Position numbers and translations under genes: made by a program. A stretch of 64,000 bases of DNA from Streptomyces catenulae (GTDB lineage: Bacteria > Actinomycetota > Actinomycetes > Streptomycetales > Streptomycetaceae): the NCBI RefSeq assembly GCF_000718015.1, contig NZ_JODY01000004.1, positions 170,129-234,128 on the forward strand, read 5' to 3'. Shown here in pieces: positions 17,279 through 25,674 of this stretch. A model generated the notes under the pieces. That model was not told the origin of the DNA. It did no database searches and saw only the letters and a program-made list of their open reading frames with translations. How positions within the stretch are numbered: the first letter of the stretch is position 1; each line of letters starts with the position of its first letter.

Positions 17279-17866
17279 TCAGCTCACCCAGTCCTTGAGC
17301 GGCTCGGTCTCCAGCGTGATGTTCACCGGATCCGGCAGCCGGAGCGCCTTACCGAACGGGACGGTGTGAACGTCTTCGTAGCGGGAGCCGTCCGGCTCGC
17401 TGAAGAGGGTCACCTCGCAGGTCTCGCGGTCGATCAGCAGGCAGAGGGGGATACCGGACTCGGCATAGGCCCGGGGCTTCTCCACCCGGTCACGGCGGTC
17501 GGTGTCGGAGTCGTGGGAGGTGACCTCGACGACCATCAGCACGGACTCGGGGTCGGCCCACTCGCCCTGTCCCACGAACGCCTCGCTGGCTGCGAGGGAA
17601 CCGTCCGGGCGGGCGCGCCCGCTGCGGTACGTCTCCACCTTCAGGCCCTGATCCGGGTTGAGCCACAGCTCCGGCCGATGCTGCATGCAGATGCGTGTCA
17701 GCCACTGGATGATCCGTCCGTGGTCCCCATCCGGCACGGCCTTGCTCCTGATCTTCCCGCTGATGAGTTCCAGCCGTGCGCCTTCTTCCGCCCTGTCGAT
17801 TATCCGGGCGGCTTCCTCGAAGTAGTCGGTGAGCGTGCCGTGCGGCCGGTCGATGAGCGCGGTCAC
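17279..17866 (-). CDS. Uma2-family (DUF820) putative endonuclease
   Basis: A 195-residue Uma2-family protein with the restriction-endonuclease-like PD-(D/E)XK fold. The visible active-site set is ARPDGSLAASEAF (Asp), VLMVVEVTSHDSDTDRRDR (Glu in the EVxS/T motif) and the following KPRAYAESGIPLCLLID. The start is GTG preceded by GAGGAGG five bases upstream; an earlier ATG has no such site. These genes are numerous in Streptomyces and their biological role is unresolved. It stands alone upstream of the riboswitch region. Confidence 0.85.
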   Translation of the reverse strand: MTALIDRPHGTLTDYFEEAARIIDRAEEGARLELISGKIRSKAVPDGDHGRIIQWLTRICMQHRPELWLNPDQGLKVETYRSGRARPDGSLAASEAFVGQGEWADPESVLMVVEVTSHDSDTDRRDRVEKPRAYAESGIPLCLLIDRETCEVTLFSEPDGSRYEDVHTVPFGKALRLPDPVNITLETEPLKDWVS

Positions 17867-17995
17867 GGGAACCTCCTCGTGCGTCGCCAAGCCCTGCGGG
17901 GACTGCGATACCGACGATATCCGAGACCACTGACAGCCACCGACCGCTCACCACGCCGCACTAGATATGGGGGTGCACGCGAGAGCCCACCACCA

Positions 17996-18145
17996 CATGT
18001 ATGCTCGTCCTCGCTGTCGCCGCAGGGGAATCCGGTGTGAGTCCGGAACTGTCCCGCAACGGTGTACGAGGGCGCAGATATCCACAGATATCGCCTGACC
18101 GGCGTGCGCCTCGTGAGTCCGAAGACCTGCCGATGGTACGTCCGC
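17996..18145 (+). promoter_or_regulatory. Cobalamin (B12) riboswitch of nrdAB
   Basis: The conserved cobalamin core is present in order: GGGGAATCCGGTGTGAGTCC, then GGAACTGTCCCGCAACGGTG, and downstream GAGTCCGAAGACCTGCC. Such a riboswitch is known in front of the class Ia ribonucleotide reductase operon of Streptomyces. There adenosylcobalamin shuts off the B12-independent enzyme when the B12-dependent class II enzyme can work. A TAGATA element at 17962 may be its promoter -10. Boundaries are approximate. Confidence 0.92.
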
Positions 18146-18273
18146 GCCGCCCTGGTCCGGACGTCGAGATGTCCGGGCCCCGAGGGATGGGTCGGTGGAC
18201 GCCGCGCGGGCCGCCGCGCGCCCGAGCGCCCTGTGCCGCCGGGCGCCGCCGCCCGCCGCCGCGTCCGTCGCGC

Positions 18274-18302
18274 CTCCCTCCGGCCCCCGCCGAGTGAGGG
18301 AG
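18274..18302 (+). promoter_or_regulatory. Shine-Dalgarno-masking hairpin before nrdA
   Basis: CTCCCTC (18274-18280) is perfectly complementary to GAGGGAG (18296-18302), the purine-rich ribosome-binding site eight bases before the nrdA GTG. The hairpin would hide the site. It lies downstream of the B12 aptamer and could be its translational output; that coupling is inferred. Confidence 0.6.
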
Positions 18303-18310
18303 AGCACCAC

Positions 18311-20737
18311 GTGACCACCGCGCCACCGCAGTCCGCGACCGACGCCGAGGCCGCAGCGCTTGAGACGGCCACGTTCCCCGCCGGCGTCCCCGGCCAGGAC
18401 CCGCCCGGCACCGCCCTGCTGCGCACCCTGACCGAGCTGACCGCCGACCTGACCGCCACCGACCCGGGCAAGGTCGCCGCCGCCGCGCTCCGCGGCCGCC
18501 ACCCCGGCTCCGACGAGGCCGGGCTGCGGGAGCTGGCGATCGACGCCGCCGCCGGTCTGATCGGCGACGAGCCGCAGTACTCCAAGCTCGCCGCCCGGCT
18601 GCTCACCCTCGCCATCGCCGAGGAGGCCGCGGGCGAGGGCGCCACATCGTTCTCCGCGTCGGTCGCCACCGGTCACCGCGAGGGCCTGATCGCCGACTCC
18701 ACCGCCGCGTTCGTCGCCACCCACGCCGCGGAGCTGGACGCCCTCGTCACCCGGGCGCTGGCCGACGGCGCCGACGACCGGTTCGGCTACTTCGGGCTGC
18801 GCACCGTGCACTCCCGCTACCTGCTGCGCCACCCCACCACCCGGCAGGTCATCGAGACCCCGCAGCACTTCCTGCTCCGGGTCGCCTGCGGTCTGGCCGA
18901 GGACGACTCGGCGCGGGCGCTGGCCGACGTCGCCGAGCTGTACCGCCTGACCAGCTCGCTGTCGTACCTGCCCTCCTCCCCCACGCTCTTCAACTCCGGC
19001 ACCCGCCACCCGCAGATGTCCTCCTGCTATCTGCTGGACTCGCCGCTGGACGAGCTGGACTCGATCTACGACCGCTACCACCAGGTCGCCCGGCTCTCCA
19101 AGCACGCCGGTGGCATCGGCCTCTCGTACTCCCGTATCCGGGCCCGCGGTTCGCTGATCCGCGGCACCAACGGGCACTCCAACGGCATCGTGCCGTTCCT
19201 GCGGACGCTGGACGCCTCCGTCGCCGCGGTCAACCAGGGCGGTCGGCGCAAGGGCGCCGCCTGTGTCTACCTGGAGACCTGGCACGCGGACATCGAGGAG
19301 TTCCTGGAGCTGCGCGACAACACCGGCGAGGAGGCGCGGCGTACCCACAACCTGAACATCGCGCACTGGATCCCCGACGAGTTCATGCGCCGCGTCGAGG
19401 CGGACGCCGACTGGTCGCTGTTCTCCCCCGCGGACGCGCCGCAGCTGGTCGACCTGTGGGGCGACGAGTTCGACGCCGCGTACCGCAAGGCGGAGGCCGA
19501 GGGCCGGGCCGTCAAGCAGGTCCCGGCGCGGGTGCTGTACTCCCGGATGATGCGGACGCTGGCGCAGACCGGCAACGGCTGGATGACCTTCAAGGACCAC
19601 GCCAACCGCACCGCCAACCAGACCGCCGAGCCCGGCAAGGTCGTCCACTCCTCCAACCTCTGCACGGAGATCCTGGAGGTCACCGACGACGGCGAGACCG
19701 CGGTCTGCAACCTCGGTTCGGTCAACCTCGCGGCCCACCTCGGCGACACCGCCACCGGCTGGGAGGACGCGATGGACTGGGAGCGGCTGGACGCCACCGT
19801 GCGCACCGCCGTCACCTTCCTCGACCGCGTGGTGGACATCAACTTCTACCCGACCGAGCAGGCGGCGGCCTCCAACTCCCGCTGGCGCCCGGTGGGCCTG
19901 GGCCTGATGGGTCTCCAGGACGTCTTCTTCCGGCTGCGGCTGCCGTTCGACTCGCCCGAGGCGCGCGCGCTCTCCACCCGGATCTCCGAGCGGATCATGC
20001 TCGCCGCGTACGAGGCGTCCGCGGACCTCGCCGAGCGGCACGGCCCGCACCAGGCGTGGTCGGCGACCCGTACCGCCCGCGGGGTGCTCCACCCCGACCA
20101 CTACCCGGACGCCGAGCCGCGGTGGGCGGACCGCTGGGCCGCGCTGCGCGCCCGTGTCGCCGAGACCGGTATGCGCAACTCGCTGCTGCTGGCGATCGCC
20201 CCGACCGCGACGATCGCCTCCATCGCGGGCGTCTACGAATGCATCGAGCCGCAGGTCTCCAACCTCTTCAAGCGCGAGACCCTCTCGGGCGAGTTCCTCC
20301 AGGTCAACGCGTACCTGATCGAGGAGTTGAAGGAGCTGGGGCTGTGGGACGCCCGCACCCGTGACGCGCTGCGCGAGGCCAACGGCTCCATCCAGGACGT
20401 CGCGTGGATCCCCGAGGAGACCCGTGCGCTGTACCGCACCGCCTGGGAGATTCCGCAGCGTTCGCTGATCGACATGGCCGCGGCCCGTACGCCCTACCTC
20501 GACCAGAGCCAGTCGCTGAACCTCTTCATGGCGTCGCCGACCATCGGCAAGCTCAGCTCGATGTACGCCTACGCCTGGAAGCGCGGCATCAAGACCACGT
20601 ACTACCTGCGCTCGCGTCCGGCGACCCGGATCGCGCAGTCCGCCCGCGCGGCCGTCCCCGCGCAGCTGCCGGTGGCCGACTCCGAAGCGGTCGCCTGCTC
20701 CCTGGAAAACCCCGAGTCCTGCGAGGCCTGCCAGTAA
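18311..20737 (+). CDS. nrdA: Class Ia ribonucleoside-diphosphate reductase, large subunit
   Basis: An 808-residue oxygen-dependent reductase subunit that converts NDPs to dNDPs. The catalytic-site stretches LPSSPTLFNSGTRHPQMSSC, NLCTEILEVTDDGETAVCNL and NLGSVNLAAHLGD carry the active-site Cys and Asn/Glu positions, and the tail CEACQ supplies the redox Cys pair. The GTG after GAGGGAGAGCACCAC was taken as start; the open frame extends further upstream but only through the riboswitch. It is coupled to nrdB by overlapping stop and start (TAATG). Regulation by the B12 riboswitch is expected. Confidence 0.95.
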   Translation: MTTAPPQSATDAEAAALETATFPAGVPGQDPPGTALLRTLTELTADLTATDPGKVAAAALRGRHPGSDEAGLRELAIDAAAGLIGDEPQYSKLAARLLTLAIAEEAAGEGATSFSASVATGHREGLIADSTAAFVATHAAELDALVTRALADGADDRFGYFGLRTVHSRYLLRHPTTRQVIETPQHFLLRVACGLAEDDSARALADVAELYRLTSSLSYLPSSPTLFNSGTRHPQMSSCYLLDSPLDELDSIYDRYHQVARLSKHAGGIGLSYSRIRARGSLIRGTNGHSNGIVPFLRTLDASVAAVNQGGRRKGAACVYLETWHADIEEFLELRDNTGEEARRTHNLNIAHWIPDEFMRRVEADADWSLFSPADAPQLVDLWGDEFDAAYRKAEAEGRAVKQVPARVLYSRMMRTLAQTGNGWMTFKDHANRTANQTAEPGKVVHSSNLCTEILEVTDDGETAVCNLGSVNLAAHLGDTATGWEDAMDWERLDATVRTAVTFLDRVVDINFYPTEQAAASNSRWRPVGLGLMGLQDVFFRLRLPFDSPEARALSTRISERIMLAAYEASADLAERHGPHQAWSATRTARGVLHPDHYPDAEPRWADRWAALRARVAETGMRNSLLLAIAPTATIASIAGVYECIEPQVSNLFKRETLSGEFLQVNAYLIEELKELGLWDARTRDALREANGSIQDVAWIPEETRALYRTAWEIPQRSLIDMAAARTPYLDQSQSLNLFMASPTIGKLSSMYAYAWKRGIKTTYYLRSRPATRIAQSARAAVPAQLPVADSEAVACSLENPESCEACQ

Positions 20738-21792
20738 TGTCCACCGTCCCCGAAACCAACGCCGCCGCGGCCCACACCGCCACCACCGGCGCGAAGAACC
20801 TCCTCGACCCGGGCTTCGAGCTGACCCTGCGGCCCATGCGGTACCCGGACTTCTACGACCGCTACCGCGACGCGATCAAGAACACCTGGACCGTCGAGGA
20901 GGTCGACCTCCACTCGGACGTCGCCGACCTCGCCAAGATGTCCCCGGGTGAGCAGCACCTGATCGGCCGTCTGGTGGCGTTCTTCGCCACCGGTGACTCG
21001 ATCGTCGCCAACAACCTGGTGCTGACGCTCTACAAGCACATCAACTCCCCCGAGGCGCGGCTCTACCTGAGCCGTCAGCTCTTCGAGGAGGCCGTGCACG
21101 TCCAGTTCTATCTGACGCTGCTCGACACCTACCTGCCCGACCCGGACGACCGCGCCGCCGCGTTCGCCGCCGTCGAGAACATCCCGTCCATCCGGGAGAA
21201 GGCGGAGTTCTGCTTCAAGTGGATGGACTCCGTCGAGTCCATCGACCGCCTGGAGACCAAGGCCGACCGCCGCCGGTTCCTCCTCAACCTCATCTGCTTC
21301 GCCGCCTGCATCGAGGGCCTGTTCTTCTACGGCGCGTTCGCCTACGTGTACTGGTTCCGCTCCCGCGGCCTGCTGCACGGCCTGGCGACCGGCACCAACT
21401 GGGTGTTCCGCGACGAGACGATGCACATGGACTTCGCGTTCTCGGTCGTCGACACCGTCCGCAACGAGGAGCCGGAGCTCTTCGACGCGGAGCTGGAGCA
21501 GCAGGTCACCGCGATGCTGAAGGAGGCCGTCGAGGCCGAGCTGCAGTTCGCGCACGACCTGTGCGGTGACGGCCTGCCGGGCATGAACACCGCGTCGATG
21601 CGCGAGTACCTCCAGTGCGTCGCCGACCAGCGCCTCCAGCGGCTGGGCTTCGCCCCGGTCTTCGGCTCGGAGAATCCGTTCTCCTTCATGGAGCTGCAGA
21701 ACGTCCAGGAGCTGACGAACTTCTTCGAGCGCCGGGCGTCGGCCTACCAGGTCGCCGTCGAGGGTTCGGTCTCGTTCGACGACGACTTCTGA
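20737..21792 (+). CDS. nrdB: Class Ia ribonucleotide reductase, small (radical) subunit
   Basis: A 351-residue ferritin-like subunit that houses the diiron-tyrosyl radical for NrdA. Metal-ligand helices are visible as FEEAVHVQFYLTLLD and FRDETMHMDFAFSVVD, with further acidic residues in FFATGDSIVANN and the helix before LEQQ. The conserved C-terminal tail SVSFDDDF is the segment that docks into the large subunit. The ATG shares one base with the nrdA stop. No nrdS regulator follows: the next gene is a convergent def. Confidence 0.95.
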   Translation: MSTVPETNAAAAHTATTGAKNLLDPGFELTLRPMRYPDFYDRYRDAIKNTWTVEEVDLHSDVADLAKMSPGEQHLIGRLVAFFATGDSIVANNLVLTLYKHINSPEARLYLSRQLFEEAVHVQFYLTLLDTYLPDPDDRAAAFAAVENIPSIREKAEFCFKWMDSVESIDRLETKADRRRFLLNLICFAACIEGLFFYGAFAYVYWFRSRGLLHGLATGTNWVFRDETMHMDFAFSVVDTVRNEEPELFDAELEQQVTAMLKEAVEAELQFAHDLCGDGLPGMNTASMREYLQCVADQRLQRLGFAPVFGSENPFSFMELQNVQELTNFFERRASAYQVAVEGSVSFDDDF

Positions 21793-21811
21793 TCCGGTAG
21801 CGGATATACGG

Positions 21812-21853
21812 CGAGCGGCCCGTGGACGGGGATTTCCGTCCACGGGCCGCTCG
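21812..21853. terminator. Bidirectional terminator between nrdB and def
   Basis: A perfect 18-bp inverted repeat (CGAGCGGCCCGTGGACGG and its complement) with loop GGATTT lies between convergent genes. Confidence 0.9.
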
Positions 21854-21875
21854 TCGTACGGGGGCGGTGCGCCCG

Positions 21876-22517
21876 TCAGTCGTTGGCGACGACGGGGTAG
21901 CGCGGCTCCTGCTCGGCCATCTGCTTCAGCGCGCCCTTCCGCTCCCGCTTGGAGAGGCGGTCGATGTAGAGGTAGCCGTAGAGGTGGTCGGTCTCGTGCT
22001 GGAGGCAGCGCGCGAAGTAGCCGGTGCCCTCGACGGAGATCGGGTTGCCCTGCGCGTCCCGGCCGCGGACGACGGCGTAGTCGGGGCGGGCCAGCTCGGC
22101 GTAGGCGCCGGGCACCGACAGGCAGCCCTCGTTGGAGTCGTCCAGCACCCGGCGGGCGGCCGGGAGTTCGTCGAGGACGGGGTTGCAGACCGCGCCGACG
22201 TGGCGGACGCCGTTGTCGTCCGGGCAGTCGTAGACGAAGACCTTGAGGTCCACACCGATCTGGTTGGCGGCCAGGCCCACGCCCTCGGCGGTGCGCTGGC
22301 TGGCGAACATGTCGTCGATCAGCTGCGCCAGTTCGTCGCCGAACTCCGTGACGTCCTGGCACTCCTTGTGGAGCACGGGGTTGCCGACAACCGTGATCGG
22401 CCGGGACGTGCCCCGCTCACGGTGGGCGCGCTCCCGCTCCGCCGCGTCCGTCGTGTCGTCGACGAACTCGTCCACGCGCTGCTCACCGTCTTGATCAAAC
22501 ACAGGCTGCTGGGCCAT
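21876..22517 (-). CDS. def: Peptide deformylase
   Basis: A 213-residue metalloenzyme that removes the formyl group from new polypeptides. All three motifs are present: [18 protein letters not shown] (metal Cys) and QHETDHLYG (the HExxH metal His pair and catalytic Glu). An acidic N-terminal extension of about 40 residues precedes the catalytic core, longer than in E. coli. Streptomyces has several deformylases, so this is one of a set. Confidence 0.95.
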   Translation of the reverse strand: MAQQPVFDQDGEQRVDEFVDDTTDAAERERAHRERGTSRPITVVGNPVLHKECQDVTEFGDELAQLIDDMFASQRTAEGVGLAANQIGVDLKVFVYDCPDDNGVRHVGAVCNPVLDELPAARRVLDDSNEGCLSVPGAYAELARPDYAVVRGRDAQGNPISVEGTGYFARCLQHETDHLYGYLYIDRLSKRERKGALKQMAEQEPRYPVVAND

Positions 22518-22563
22518 CTCCGCCGTACGCCTTCCTTGGAACCCTGATTAGTCGGCCTCCAGC

Positions 22564-24045
22564 CTAATCCGCCGACAGCGGGATCCGGGCGCCGTGGCCG
22601 TCCGGGTGCCTCCGCTGCCGCCACAGACCGGCGAGGGCCACGGCCACGGTGAGCGCCAGCGCCAGCACGGCGTCGGTACGGGATTCCGGCAGGACGATCA
22701 TCACCGCGTACAGCGCGAGGAGGGCGAGGAGCGTCGCCCAGGTGAGCGCCGGGAAGAGCCAGACGGCGGTGCCGGGGAGCGGGCGGCGCCCCTCGGCGCG
22801 GTCGTGGCGGCCGAGGACCAGATGTGCCGCGGCGATGCCGATCCAGGTGACGTAGACGGTGTCGCCGGTGACGTCGACGAGCCGGCCGAAGGCGGTCGTG
22901 GGGTGGAAGACCTGGAGGAGCAGGCAGAGCGCGGCGAGCGAGGCGGTGAACAGGATGGCGGTGTGCGGGGCGCCGCGCCGGGAGATACGGGCGAAGAGGG
23001 ACGGGGCGTCGCGGTCCCTGGCCAGCGCGAAGAGCATCCGGGAGCTGGCGTAGACCTGGGAGTTCATGGTGGAGAGCATCGCGGCGAAGAGCACGATGTT
23101 CAGCACGGTGGACGCGTGGTGCAGTCCGAGGTGGGTGAGGGTGGCGGCGAACGGGCTCTGCCCCACGGCCGCGTCGTCCCAGGGCAGGAGCAGGACGACC
23201 ACGGCCAGCGAGCCGAGGTAGAAGACGGTGACCCGCCACAGGATGGTGCGGGTGCTCTTGCGGATCGCGGCGGCGGCGTCCTGGGCCTCACCGGCGGCGA
23301 TGGTGACGATCTCGGTGCCGGAGAAGGAGAACATGGCGCTCGACGTGGCGATGACGACACCGCCGAGCCCCATGGGCAGGAGACCGCCGTGGCCCAGGAG
23401 GTTCCCGGTACCGGGCGCGGGGGTGCCCGGCAGCAGCCCGGCGACCGCGACGATGCCGACGCCGATGAAGAGCGCGATCACCGCGACCTTGACCCACACG
23501 ACCCAGAACTCCATCTCGCCGTAGGCGCGTACGGAGGCGAGGTTGACCGCGACCACCACGCCGACCAGCACCAGGGCCACCGGCCAGACCGGGAGCGCCG
23601 GGAGCCAGCCGTGCACGACCTGCGCGGCGGCGATGGCGTCGATGCACAGCCCCAGGGGCCAGCCGACCCAGTAGATCCAGCCGCTCGTGAACCCGGCCCA
23701 GCGGCCGAAGGCCAACCGGCCGTAGACGGCGAAGGCGCCGGTGTCGGGGCGGGTCACGGACATCTCGGCGAGCATCCGCATGATGAGGATGACGATCCCG
23801 GCCGTGAGGGCGTACGCGATCAGCACGCCCGGTCCGGCCTGCCGGATGCTCACCCCCGAGCCGACGAAGAGGCCCGCGCCCACTGCGCCGCCGATGCTGA
23901 TCATGGTCATATGGCGGCTGAGGAGGCCCTGTGCCAGCCGCGCGGTCGGCTCGCCCGCCGCGGGGTCCGCGTCCGCGACCGGACCGGCCGCGTCCCCGCC
24001 GCCCCGCGGGGTGCCGTTCCCCGCTCTCGTGTCGGTGCCGCTCAC
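22564..24045 (-). CDS. APC-superfamily amino acid permease
   Basis: A 493-residue amino acid/GABA-type transporter with about 12 membrane helices. The N-terminal helix reads MTMISIGGAVGAGLFVGSG, the glycine-rich substrate loop of the AAT/APC family, and FSGTEIVTIAAGEAQDAAAA matches the central consensus of GABA and aromatic permeases. The GTG start overlaps the TGA of the upstream amidotransferase gene (GTGA); longer in-frame starts would run into that gene. Operon context suggests import of GABA, a polyamine derivative or a related amine; the substrate is inferred. Confidence 0.88.
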   Translation of the reverse strand: MSGTDTRAGNGTPRGGGDAAGPVADADPAAGEPTARLAQGLLSRHMTMISIGGAVGAGLFVGSGVSIRQAGPGVLIAYALTAGIVILIMRMLAEMSVTRPDTGAFAVYGRLAFGRWAGFTSGWIYWVGWPLGLCIDAIAAAQVVHGWLPALPVWPVALVLVGVVVAVNLASVRAYGEMEFWVVWVKVAVIALFIGVGIVAVAGLLPGTPAPGTGNLLGHGGLLPMGLGGVVIATSSAMFSFSGTEIVTIAAGEAQDAAAAIRKSTRTILWRVTVFYLGSLAVVVLLLPWDDAAVGQSPFAATLTHLGLHHASTVLNIVLFAAMLSTMNSQVYASSRMLFALARDRDAPSLFARISRRGAPHTAILFTASLAALCLLLQVFHPTTAFGRLVDVTGDTVYVTWIGIAAAHLVLGRHDRAEGRRPLPGTAVWLFPALTWATLLALLALYAVMIVLPESRTDAVLALALTVAVALAGLWRQRRHPDGHGARIPLSAD

Positions 24046-24812
24046 GGCCGCGACCCGGCTTCCCGCTCGGCGTGCACCCGGTCCAGCAGCGCGCGGAACA
24101 GCGGCAACCGCAGCTCGTCGGCGGGGACGAACGCCTCGGGGTGCCACTGGACGCCGACGGTCCAGGCCGCACCGGCGGGCGACTCGACGGCTTCGACGCA
24201 TCCGTCGTCGGCGCGGGCGGTCACCCGCAGCCCGTCGCCCACCCGGTCCACCGCCTGGTGGTGACCGGACGCCACCGGTATCCGATCGCGTCCGAACACC
24301 TCGGCCAGCGCGCCGTCCGCGGAGAGCGCGACCTCGTGGACGCCCCACTCCTCGCCGGGCGCCGCGTCGTGTGCGACGGCGGTCCTCGGCAGGTCGAGGT
24401 GGAGGGTTCCGCCGCACAGGATGTTGAGCAGCTGCATACCGCGGCAGATGCCGAGCAGCGGCCGACCCTGCGCCAGGGCGTACCGGAGGACGGAGGCGTC
24501 CAGCCGGTCCTGTGCGGGGTTGACGTCGTACAGCGCCGGGTGGGCCGGATCGGCACCGTACAGGGCCGGGTCGACGTCGCCGCCGCCGGGGACCACGAAG
24601 CCGCGGCAGTCGGCGAGCGGTGCCTCCGGTGCGCCGCCGTCGGAGTCCGGCCGCAGCAGGACGGGTTCGGCCCCGGCCGCCCGGATCAGGTCGACGACAT
24701 CGTCGAAGATACGGTTCGCCTCACCGATGCGGTGGTCCGCGCCCGGCGCACCGGCATCGCTGAGACGGACGGGTATCCCGATGCGGGGTGCCGGGTGCGG
24801 GGTGGGGCTCAT
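24042..24812 (-). CDS. Class I glutamine amidotransferase, gamma-glutamyl-GABA hydrolase-like (PuuD)
   Basis: A 256-residue peptidase C26-type enzyme. The catalytic triad is visible: Cys in LLGICRGMQLLNILCGG, and His-Glu in VGVQWHPEAF. Family members split gamma-glutamyl-GABA during putrescine or GABA catabolism, or gamma-glutamyl conjugates of other amines. The ATG giving MSPTPHPAPRIGIPV follows GGCAGGAGAAAAC, a good ribosome-binding site. It leads a two-gene operon with the permease and is divergent from an FCD-type regulator. Confidence 0.88.
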   Translation of the reverse strand: MSPTPHPAPRIGIPVRLSDAGAPGADHRIGEANRIFDDVVDLIRAAGAEPVLLRPDSDGGAPEAPLADCRGFVVPGGGDVDPALYGADPAHPALYDVNPAQDRLDASVLRYALAQGRPLLGICRGMQLLNILCGGTLHLDLPRTAVAHDAAPGEEWGVHEVALSADGALAEVFGRDRIPVASGHHQAVDRVGDGLRVTARADDGCVEAVESPAGAAWTVGVQWHPEAFVPADELRLPLFRALLDRVHAEREAGSRP

Positions 24813-24848
24813 GTTTTCTCCTGCCATCGCGGCTTGCGGATGAGATGC

Positions 24849-24869
24849 GAAATCTAGAAGATAGATTTC
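24849..24869. promoter_or_regulatory. Palindromic operator between the amidotransferase operon and its regulator
   Basis: GAAATCTA-GAAGA-TAGATTTC is a perfect 8-bp inverted repeat ending one base before the regulator ATG. It is the only AT-rich stretch in the intergenic space. It is probably the site where the FCD-family protein represses both directions. Confidence 0.7.
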
Positions 24870-25616
24870 ATGGATGACAAGGGTTGGACGCATCACATCT
24901 CGCCGGTGCGGTCGGCCGGAGCCGCGGAGGCCATCGCCCGTCGGCTCGGCGAGCTGATCGGCGCCCGGATCCTCGTCGGCGGCGACCGCCTGCCCCCGGA
25001 GAAGCGCCTCGCCGAGCTGTTCGGGGTCGCCGTCATGACCGTCCGTCACTCGGTGGCGGTGCTCCGGGAGGACGGCCTGATCGAGACCCGGCGCGGCCGC
25101 GGGGCCGGCACCTACGTCGTCGCCGACGTCCTCTCCCGGATCGGCGAGCTGACCGCCCTGCATCCGTACACCCTCGCCGACGTCGAGGAGTTGACGGCCT
25201 GGCGGATCGCGGTGTCCGGCGAGGCGTCCGCCCGAGCCGCCGACCGGGCCTCCGAGGCGGGGCTGGCCAGGATGCGCGAGCTGGAGTCCGCCGCCGACGC
25301 GGCGGTCGCCGAACCGGAGGAGTACCGCACGGCGGACGCCGGGCTCCACCTCCACATCGCCGAACTCTCCGGCTCCCGCAGGCTGCTCGAGGCCGAGCAG
25401 GGCATCCAGCACGAACTGACCCGGCTGTTGGCCGGGCACCCCGGCGGCACCGGGGCCCGGAGCATGCCCGACCAGCTGCACCGCGCCCTCGCGGCGGCGA
25501 TCGAGGGCGGTGATCCGGCGCTGGCCCGCGCGCAGTTCACGGTCCACGCCGAGGCCACGGCGGACCTGCTGCTCCCCTTCGTCCAGCAGCCGACCGGGAC
25601 CGCCGCCTCACACTGA
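24870..25616 (+). CDS. GntR-family regulator, FadR/FCD subgroup
   Basis: A 248-residue repressor. The winged helix-turn-helix is PPEKRLAELFGVAVMTVRHS followed by LREDGLIETRRGRGAGTYVV. An all-helical FCD ligand domain covers about residues 90-235, with metal-type His residues in LHLHIAELSG. The ATG immediately follows the palindrome and has only a poor GAAG upstream, so the message may be leaderless or the true start may lie further in. Its divergent position suggests it controls the amidotransferase-permease operon in response to an amine-derived ligand. Confidence 0.87.
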   Translation: MDDKGWTHHISPVRSAGAAEAIARRLGELIGARILVGGDRLPPEKRLAELFGVAVMTVRHSVAVLREDGLIETRRGRGAGTYVVADVLSRIGELTALHPYTLADVEELTAWRIAVSGEASARAADRASEAGLARMRELESAADAAVAEPEEYRTADAGLHLHIAELSGSRRLLEAEQGIQHELTRLLAGHPGGTGARSMPDQLHRALAAAIEGGDPALARAQFTVHAEATADLLLPFVQQPTGTAASH

Positions 25617-25674
25617 GGCCGCCCAACGCACCGCGGCGGGCCGACCGCCCGGGCTCCGCGGGGTCACACGGCGG

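Noticed and set aside
17958..17976. NrdR-box-like sequence GCACTAGATATGGGGGTGC before the B12 riboswitch
   Set aside because: The half-sites are three bases too far apart for the 16-bp NrdR box and no clear second box was found at the usual spacing; treated only as a possible promoter -10.
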